Shown one piece after another: positions 5,831 to 10,782 of a stretch of 10,819 nucleotides of DNA. Each line of letters starts with the position of its first letter. The first letter of the stretch is position 1. Source of the stretch: Baffinella frigidus (taxonomy: Eukaryota; Cryptophyceae; Cryptomonadales; Baffinellaceae); the NCBI GenBank assembly GCA_026770585.1, contig MU646355.1, positions 444,193 through 455,011 of the forward strand, written 5' to 3'. The notes beneath the pieces were generated by a model that ran no database searches, was not told where the DNA came from, and was given only the letters and a program-made list of their open reading frames with translations. The position numbers and the translations under genes were made by a program.

Positions 5831-5932
5831 GAGTTCGGGACGGCGCGCGACAAGTTCGCCAAGTACTTCGCGATTGTCTTCGGCTTCGTCCTCTTCGTCG
5901 TCCTCTGCTCCGCCATCCCCCACGTCCACTAG
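5831..5932 (+). CDS. ZIP-family metal transporter, last exon with TM8 (gene 1)
   Basis: This exon is 102 bases after acceptor TTCGCAG, entering in phase 0 and ending in TAG. It reads EFGTARDKFAKYFAIVFGFV followed by LFVVLCSAIPHVH. The first EF completes the VE-EF end of TM7. A short charged loop (RDKFAK) then leads into a hydrophobic TM8 helix and a His-containing C-terminus, as is usual for ZIP proteins, whose C-termini are short. With the three other exons it gives 123 residues from TM5 to the end, close to the size of this part of animal ZIP1-like proteins as I recall them. The hydrophobic part is phenylalanine/valine-rich with G/C third positions. Partial copies lie upstream (5225) and downstream (5978). 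Confidence 0.8.
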   Translation, partial: EFGTARDKFAKYFAIVFGFVLFVVLCSAIPHVH

Positions 5933-5977
5933 ATTCCGGAACATTCCAGAGACGTCTCGAATGTTCTGGAACATTCC
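5933..5977. repeat. GGAACATTCC palindrome cluster
   Basis: Begins right after the ZIP stop codon. It contains CCGGAACATTCC, AGACGTCT and the perfect palindrome GAATGTTCTGGAACATTC. A further TGTTCTGGAACATTCTGG occurs at about 6031-6048 after the exon shard. The arms roughly fold on the AGACGTCT centre. It may be a small foldback insertion or a 3'UTR element. Confidence 0.7.
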
Positions 5978-6025
5978 ATCGTCTTCGGCCTCGTCCTTTT
6001 TGTCGTCCTCTGTTCCGCCATCCCC
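5978..6025 (+). pseudogene. 3'-half copy of ZIP last exon
   Basis: Reads IVFGLVLFVVLCSAIP against IVFGFVLFVVLCSAIP, with four synonymous changes and one Phe-to-Leu change. It starts where the 5'-half copy at 5225-5272 stops, so together the halves make a nearly complete second exon. The original end of the exon after SAIP is lost. A 14-base AAGTACTTCGCCAT match to the 5' part follows at about 6055. Confidence 0.8.
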
Positions 6026-6261
6026 CCCGGGTGTTCTGGAACATTCTGGTTCTCAAGTACTTCGCCATGGCGGTTTTATTAGGCCCACGCATAGATGTAG
6101 GTGCAGTGGGTGTTTTCCAACGTCTTAGCTGGGCAGATCGATGTTGGAAGGCCATTGGAATTAAAAACACTCCCATCGAGTACCTGTACCGCCGATGCGT
6201 CGATGCCGTGCAGCTGTGTTGGCACATGAATAGGCTGAACTGCCCTGATTTCAGTCCGTTA

Positions 6262-6380
6262 CAGGGGTACCTCGCTCATAAGAACCCCCCCCCCCCCCCT
6301 AGGACCACCGTAGGGCCCTAGGCATGCCCCTACTGTAGGGCCCTAGGGGGGGGCGGTTTCTTATGGGCGAGGCACCCCTG
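6262..6380. mobile_element. Family A MITE, copy 5
   Basis: TA-flanked, CAGGGGTACCTCGCTCATAA to TTATGGGCGAGGCACCCCTG. It has a long C-run after the left terminus and a G-run before the right, and the same interior orientation as copy 4. The stretch 6076-6261 before it is unique sequence with no supportable gene. Confidence 0.92.
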
Positions 6381-6467
6381 TACCCTATGAGCCGGCCAGG
6401 AGCTGGCTGGCCCGTGGTTAAATCGTTTGAACATGTTTGTTCATCAGCAGGGCAAGAGGCACTCGAC

Positions 6468-6499
6468 TGGTGCCTTGCTCATAAGGAGACGCACCCCCC
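6468..6499. mobile_element. Family A MITE, left-end fragment
   Basis: GGTGCCTTGCTCATAAGGAGACGCACCCCCC matches a diverged left terminus of the copy-4 subtype and is cut off by the TA and start of copy 6. This suggests one element inserted into, or recombined with, another. Confidence 0.75.
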
Positions 6500-6501
6500 T
6501 A

Positions 6502-6617
6502 CAGGGGTACCTCTCTCATTAGAACCCGCCCCCCCCTAGGACCCTACAGTAGGACCATGCCTAGGGCCCTATGGTGGTCCTAGGGGGGGGCGGTTTCTTA
6601 TGAGCGAGGTATCCCTG
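6502..6617. mobile_element. Family A MITE, copy 6
   Basis: CAGGGGTACCTCTCTCATTA at the left and TTATGAGCGAGGTATCCCTG at the right, with the interior oriented as in copy 3. The left flank is TA; the right flank is TG, probably a mutated TA. It abuts the fragment at 6468-6499. Confidence 0.9.
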
Positions 6618-6660
6618 TGGCCTCTGTGGGGGTGCACGCATGGCGGCCGTGCTGGTATTA

Positions 6661-6760
6661 TCCCTTAAGTGACCAACAGGCGAATAATCGCCCGTGGAAG
6701 CCCTAGGCAGGTCCTAGGGCCCTACGGTAGGGCGTATGAGCCTACTGGTCACTTAAGGGA
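6661..6760. mobile_element. Family B MITE, copy 4
   Basis: TCCCTTAAGTGACCAACAGG to CTACTGGTCACTTAAGGGA. The left flank is TA and the right flank TG. The interior CCCTAGGCAGGTCCTAGGGC and CCTACGGTAGGGCGTATGAG match copy 1. A short CT tract follows at 6768-6780. Confidence 0.88.
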
Positions 6761-6780
6761 TGAAGGTCTCTCTCTCTCTC

Positions 6781-7486
6781 TAGGGTGTGGTGTCTTGCGT
6801 TTCCCGGTGTCACCCTCCCCACCACCGCAACCAGCGTCTTGGGGGGGGGGGGCGAGGCTTCAAAATGGTAAACACGATGGTCAAACAGGTGCGACGAGAG
6901 TAACGCGACAGTGAGGAGGATTTGAACTAGCCACCCGCTAGTTGGGCCGCAACTACTAGCTCTGTCACACGATGTGGTTTCGTAAATTTGAATTATTCTC
7001 GAAATGCCAGTGGGATGGTTCTTGGTTCTTGGTGCGATGGTATTCCCGGGGCCAAGAGCCGATCCGATTGTCACGCCAGGAAATCGCCAAAAGTTGAATT
7101 TTGTCAACCCACACGAGCTTAACCAGTCAAACGAGGAAACAAGAAAAGATCCGATCCTCTAGATCGACGTCGTCGATGGCCCTGTTCCCACGCAAGAGTG
7201 TAAGACTGACCTGGAAAAACAAATCAGTTCACACGGAATTTGTATCAACCTTCCGAAATTTCGATTTTTCTCGGCGGAAAATGTTAACTTATGAACTTTT
7301 CAAAATAGCCAGATTTGGCTATTTTTACTACACGGCACTCTGCCCTCCACTCTTGCGTGGTCTTGTTCTTTATCGAGCTCGGTCTGCCACGAGTAGCAGC
7401 GTGAGGGTTTTATCGACAAGGATTGATCTGCAGTTTCCTCTGCAATCAGGCCTTCAGGATTTTTAGGCGTGATTTAAGTCCCGCTA
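6781..7486. other. Mostly unique sequence without a supportable gene
   Basis: About 700 bases of more balanced base composition than the rest. Open frames on both strands (for example 7101-7466 +, 6742-7107 -) show no domain and no convincing splice or codon pattern, and I do not call them. A degenerate tRNA-like segment on the minus strand lies at about 6903-6970, and a family C core-like motif (TTTTTACTACACGG) at about 7322-7335. Confidence 0.5.
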
Positions 7487-7587
7487 TCCCTTAACTGGCC
7501 ACTAGGCTCATACGCCCTACGGTAAGGCCCTAGGACCTGCCTAGGACTTCTTGGCCATCAAATTCGACGGCATGGCCACTTAAGGGA
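7487..7587. mobile_element. Family B MITE, copy 5
   Basis: TA-flanked, TCCCTTAACTGGCCACTAGG to ATGGCCACTTAAGGGA. The interior holds ACGCCCTACGGTAAGGCCCT and the CTTGGCCATCAAATTCGACG block also seen in copy 2. Confidence 0.9.
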
Positions 7588-7597
7588 TAGTCTCATA

Positions 7598-7728
7598 CAA
7601 AAACACTTATAATCTATAAACTGGGTCCAATGAAATTTACTACACAGAACGATTTTTACTAGTAATATTAAAGCAAACGTGTAGTAATTTTGATTGAAAT
7701 CCAGTCTATAGATTATAAGTGTTTCCAT
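7598..7728. mobile_element. Family C long hairpin, copy 2
   Basis: Arms of about 50 bases (7598-7649 and 7676-7728) pair closely: AACACTTATAATCTATAAAC against CTATAGATTATAAGTGTTT. The inner core is AAATTTACTACAC and GTGTAGTAATTTT. The core matches the hairpin at 663-828 but the outer arms are wholly different. It is AT-rich, unlike the A and B families. Confidence 0.85.
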
Positions 7729-7872
7729 ATGAAGTCGGATTGACACCTGGCCGTTCCGTGGAAGGACTCAGGCAGAGCCGTTTAGGGGGTGGTTTACAGG
7801 CTTTCCAGGTACGCGAGTTAAGCCAAAGAGGTTCGCGGTAACAGGCGAGGGGGGTTTAAATTTATGTCGTTT

Positions 7873-7900
7873 AGGTTCTTCGAACTCCCAACAAGGCGGG
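7873..7900 (+). repeat. Direct repeat flanking gene 2, left copy
   Basis: AGGTTCTTCGAACTCCCAAC followed by AAGGCGGG. It recurs as AGGTTCTTCGAGCTCCCAAC-ATAGGCGG at 10257-10284 beyond gene 2. It may be a dispersed repeat or the footprint of a duplication. The stretch 7729-7872 shows nothing else recognisable. Confidence 0.7.
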
Positions 7901-7930
7901 CAGCGGTGGGAGAATTTCTTAGTCAACCCG

Positions 7931-8030
7931 AAACTAGGCAAACTTTTTTTCCAATTCGTGCCGTGTTACACCGGTCAACGTCGACCATCAGGCAGAGGCC
8001 ATGGGCGGCTGAACAACACAAACGCTCCAG
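7931..8030 (+). pseudogene. Decayed copy of gene 2 promoter and start
   Basis: AACTAGGCAAACTTTTTTT and CCAATTCGTGCCGTGTTA match 8267-8320, and CCATGGGCGGCTG (ATG at 8001) matches CCATGAGCGGCTG at gene 2. The frame stops at once (Met-Gly-Gly-stop at 8010). AACAACACAAACGCTCCAGT resembles AACAACACGAATGCGGCGCG in the gene 2 coding start. The palindrome next to the promoter is broken in this copy. The remaining sequence to 8266 has no identifiable gene. Confidence 0.7.
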
Positions 8031-8306
8031 TGTCAACCCGCAACGGGGGCACGTCTCGCTGTGCCGGGAAAGCGAGGTTGATTAAATTGACAAACACGAC
8101 CGCTGTACGCCAGTAGGAGAGATAGGCCGAGACGCAGGGCTCTAGCGCCCGGAACCACCCCGTAGGGGTGGATCATCCACTAGAACATCTCGCCCGCTAG
8201 GACGAGCTACCTAGAAGTGAGGGTACGAACCAACCGCCGGGGCAAGGAAGGGCCCAGGCGGTGCAGAACTAGGCAAACTTTTTTTTACTGAGCATTTTTT
8301 TTCCAA

Positions 8307-8332
8307 TTCGTGCCGTGTTAACACGGCACGAA
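8307..8332. promoter_or_regulatory. Perfect 26-bp palindrome upstream of gene 2
   Basis: TTCGTGCCGTGTT followed directly by its reverse complement AACACGGCACGAA, ending 26 bases before the ATG at 8359. A perfect 13+13 palindrome with no loop is a plausible dimeric regulator site or 5'UTR hairpin. The function is inferred only. The older copy at about 7955-7969 retains one arm only. Confidence 0.65.
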
Positions 8333-8358
8333 ACACGATCGCAGGCGAGGAACTTGCC

Positions 8359-9528
8359 ATGAGCGGCTGGGATGATGGCGGAAGGGTGGCGGGGGGGCGG
8401 GGAAACAACACGAATGCGGCGCGTGGGTACAGCTCCAAGGGCAAGCCTAAGCAGGACAGATCGTGGGACAAGAGGCAGCCTGAATGGCAGGCGAAAGGCG
8501 CGTGGCGCTTCCAAACCTTCCCGCCTGGGAAAACGTGCGTGTTTGACGCTTCGAATCTCAAGCAGATACTGGCGTTCCCGAGACACCTCATCAAATCCCT
8601 CCCGCCGCAACCTGTCGCGCGCGTCACACTCAGCGTACCCATCAGGGGCGTTGCAGAGATGGACGTGCGGCTGCTGGATTCGCGGATTGTAGCAGCGTTC
8701 TACAATCCGCAGAAGATCGACCTCTTCGAAATCCTGCTGGCGATCCCAAAAAACGTCGAGGCGTTCCTCGCCTCCGCGCGCGACTTCGGCATGGAACGGG
8801 GGGAGTTCTACTTCGACAAGGCCAAGATGAACGCGCACGAGGTGGAGACATACCACGCGCGTCGGCACCCCTCTGAATGGAATGGCGTCGGCACCCCTCT
8901 GAATGGAATGGATGGAGTTGCGATCCCTCGCTTCTGGACGCTGGTGGCGATGACAAGCATCCGGGCCTCCCGGAGCCGGGCCGAGTGCTTCTTCGCCGCG
9001 GGAATGGACAACGACGACCTCGTCGCGACGCGCGCGCTCTTCGACCCCGACGCGGTTGTGGTGTCGAGCGACCGCGATTTCTGCATGTATCGAGACTCCC
9101 TGAACAAGGCGAACACCCTCATAGAACGGGTGTTCCAGTTCCTCTCGCATCAGCGGCGTTCCAAGGAAGATGGGGCGAGCAACGCCTCTCCGAAATATCA
9201 GATCAGCCCAGATGGCAACGTTGTGCTGCAGCCGCACCTGATCCAGTTTTATCCGAAACTTAAGAAACCCGACAAGTCTGAAAAAATAAAACCTGAAGGT
9301 CCTAAAGGTCCTAAAGGGATACTCCGCTATCGGGACATCCTCAAGAAAGATGCAGACACGGTCGACTCGCTCCGGTCTCGGGACATGCCGTTTCTCACGA
9401 ACCGCTCCAAGCGCCACGTTCTGCTCATGCACGCCGAGGCGTGGCCGTTCCACGCGGGGGTCGACCTCCTGGGGTCTTTTCTCCCGCTGAGGCTCGCCGT
9501 GTACGAAAAGCTTCTTCCGGACGAGACG
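8359..9528 (+). CDS. PIN/NYN nuclease-like protein, exon 1 (gene 2)
   Basis: 390 residues encoded before the intron. The start is chosen at GCCATGA, a good eukaryotic context, downstream of the duplicated promoter. Residues 1-50 are Gly/Asn/Lys-rich and probably disordered. CVFDASNL (residues 60-67) resembles the first acidic strand of PIN/NYN-type nucleases, GMDNDDLVATRA (215-226) their central acidic helix, and VVVSSDRDF (233-241) the strand with further metal-binding Asp. These suggest metal-dependent RNA cleavage, by inference only; the surrounding sequence is not recognised. Residues 311-320 hold GPKGPKG, from a 9-base tandem repeat. A 26-base tandem duplication at 8859-8910 disturbs residues about 168-185, and the true frame or a small intron there is uncertain. 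Without splicing the frame would end at 9549 inside telomere-like repeats. Confidence 0.7.
8859..8910 (+). repeat. 26-bp exact tandem duplication inside gene 2
   Basis: Two adjacent identical copies (8859-8884 and 8885-8910) of a unit starting GCGTCGGCACCCCTCTGAAT. As 26 is not a multiple of three, a recent duplication here shifts the reading frame between the first acidic motif and the central PIN-like motif. Confidence 0.95.
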
Positions 9529-9684
9529 GTGGCAACCCCTGAACCCTGAACCCTAAACCCTAAACCCTAAACCCTACACCCTACACCCTTTAGGGTGTAG
9601 AAACCCTAAACCCTAAACCCTAAACGCCGAACCCTAAAACCTCAACCCTAAGCCCTAAACCCCAAACCTTCAACCCCAAAGCAG
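9529..9684 (+). other. Phase-0 intron made of telomere-like repeats
   Basis: Inferred from ACG|GTGGCA at the left and CCCCAAAGCAG|GTGACA at the right, 156 bases. The interior is CCCTGAA/CCCTAAA/CCCTACA almost throughout. At 9581-9600 the orientation flips head-to-head (CTACACCCT-TT-AGGGTGTAG). Removing it joins two open frames in phase (...LLPDET + VTEIMAG...). Direct evidence such as cDNA is lacking. Confidence 0.75.
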
Positions 9685-10161
9685 GTGACAGAGATCATGG
9701 CCGGGTCTCGGGAAGAACGGCTCCGGAACCAAGCGCCGCTGCTGAAGGCGATTTGGGACGACAACAGCGACGAGGAGGGCGACGCGCAAGACGCACGCCC
9801 TGACGAGGGTACCATGACACAGCTCCGCGAAGCACTCTCGCGCCTCGAGCGGTGCTTCACGCCAGAACAGTGCACGGAGGTTGCGTGGGAAGTGCTGGTT
9901 GTGTGCGGCGTGGGAGGCTGGGGGCAGTTGGACAGCGAGTTTGACAACTGCTTCAGGCGGGCCTCGGAGGAGGGTGATGCGAAGCCATCCGCCGAGAGCC
10001 AGGAGCGATGCACACGGAATCAGATCCTTCAGCAAGTTGCATCGGCTTGCGAGTGGCTCGGGTTTGTCAACCCAGTTTTCCACGACAAGCTCTACCAGAT
10101 CCTGGTTCGAGCTGCGGTACGCCCGCCCGTCACGCCAGCCGCTCAGTCGGACTCTAAATAG
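9685..10161 (+). CDS. Gene 2 exon 2, C-terminal region of unknown function
   Basis: 158 residues beginning VTEIMAGSREERLRNQAPLL right after the acceptor, ending ...PAAQSDSK and TAG. It is acidic and helix-rich (DDNSDEEGDAQD, LREALSRLERCF, WEVLVVCGVGGWGQL). I do not recognise a domain. No ATG lies at its left boundary and the frame is open to the acceptor, which supports an exon rather than a separate gene; an independent start at the internal ATG (about 9697) is the alternative. Codon use (G/C third positions) matches exon 1. The stop codon lies in sequence matching the middle of a family A element, so the original C-terminus may have been longer. Confidence 0.7.
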   Translation: MTEIMAGSREERLRNQAPLLKAIWDDNSDEEGDAQDARPDEGTMTQLREALSRLERCFTPEQCTEVAWEVLVVCGVGGWGQLDSEFDNCFRRASEEGDAKPSAESQERCTRNQILQQVASACEWLGFVNPVFHDKLYQILVRAAVRPPVTPAAQSDSK

Positions 10162-10217
10162 GCCTACTGTAGGGTCCTAGGGGGGTGCGCCTCCCTATGA
10201 GCGAGCTACCCCCGTGA
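10157..10217. mobile_element. Family A MITE, right half
   Basis: ATAGGCCTACTGTAGGGTCC, then TAGGGGGGTGCGCC and CTATGAGCGAGCTACCCCCG, match the right half of copy 4. The left half is missing and gene 2 coding sequence takes its place. The gene 2 stop TAG (10159-10161) is within the matching region. Confidence 0.8.
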
Positions 10218-10256
10218 GACCTCACAACCAGCGAGCCGCGAGCTTTTAGGTCCTTG

Positions 10257-10284
10257 AGGTTCTTCGAGCTCCCAACATAGGCGG
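10257..10284 (+). repeat. Direct repeat flanking gene 2, right copy
   Basis: AGGTTCTTCGAGCTCCCAAC followed by ATAGGCGG, matching 7873-7900 with one substitution and a 2-base insertion. The rest of 10218-10543 holds no recognisable gene apart from the CT tract. Confidence 0.7.
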
Positions 10285-10410
10285 ACACTGGAACTTATCT
10301 GCAGAAAAGCCATGCTTCCGAGCCTCAGTGGCGTTTAGATCCTCGTCGTGCAAGGCCTTGGTGGATGGGAATACATGGTGGCCATGTTGGGGTTGGTCCG
10401 TAATAAACGC

Positions 10411-10428
10411 AACTCTCCCTCCCTCCCT

Positions 10429-10474
<46 letters not shown>

Positions 10475-10486
10475 CCCCCTCTCTCT
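10411..10486. repeat. CCCT/CT low-complexity tract
   Basis: CCCTCCCTCTCCCT grading into pure CT and then T-rich pyrimidine. Open frames over it encode Ser/Leu or Arg/Glu repeats and are artefacts. Confidence 0.95.
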
Positions 10487-10543
10487 AACATCACAGACCT
10501 CCACTGCACACAATGCCCATGACCATCTCAGGCCCCTCGTTTA

Positions 10544-10701
10544 CAGGGGTACCTTGCTCATAAGAAACCGCCCCCCCCATAAGACCCTACAGTAGGCCTC
10601 ATAAGAAACAGCCTCCCCCTAGAACCCTACAGTAGGCCTCTGCCTAGGGTTCTAGGGTGGTCTTATGGGGGGGGCAGTTTCTTATGAGCGAGGTACCCCT
10701 G
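10544..10701. mobile_element. Family A MITE, copy 7, with duplicated left inner arm
   Basis: TA-flanked, CAGGGGTACCTTGCTCATAA to TTATGAGCGAGGTACCCCTG, 158 bases against about 117-121 in complete copies. The extra length is a second inner left arm: CATAAGAAAC...CCTACAGTAGGCCT occurs twice in a row. The outer CCCCATAAGACC matches GGTCTTATGGGG on the right, where other copies have CCTAGGACC/GGTCCTAGG. Confidence 0.92.
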
Positions 10702-10782
10702 TACATGCCCCCCCTCTGTTCTCCGCCCGAGGCGGGCCCGTTGCGAGTCCCCCCCCCCACTCGTGCCACCCCCCCACCCCTA

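Noticed and set aside
5721-6321. 166-168-codon frames on both strands over the last ZIP exon
   Set aside because: They join a transposon, the ZIP exon in the wrong frame or strand, and another transposon. The 102-base exon with TM8 explains the coding signal.
7101-7466. 121-codon plus-strand frame
   Set aside because: No domain, mixed composition, no good start context and no splice partner. A gene cannot be excluded but is not supportable.
7864-8085. 73-codon frame beginning MSFRFFELPTRR
   Set aside because: It overlaps the dispersed repeat and decayed promoter copy, so apparent coding is incidental.
8269-9453. 394-codon open frame on the minus strand
   Set aside because: It is the mirror of gene 2 exon 1: strong G/C at third positions removes stops on the opposite strand. 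It shows no recognisable motif and is Arg-rich, as expected of a shadow.
9685-10161. Separate gene starting with GTG at 9685
   Set aside because: The base before it completes a CAG acceptor, the frame continues from the upstream exon, and GTG starts are rare in nuclear genes. Exon status fits better.
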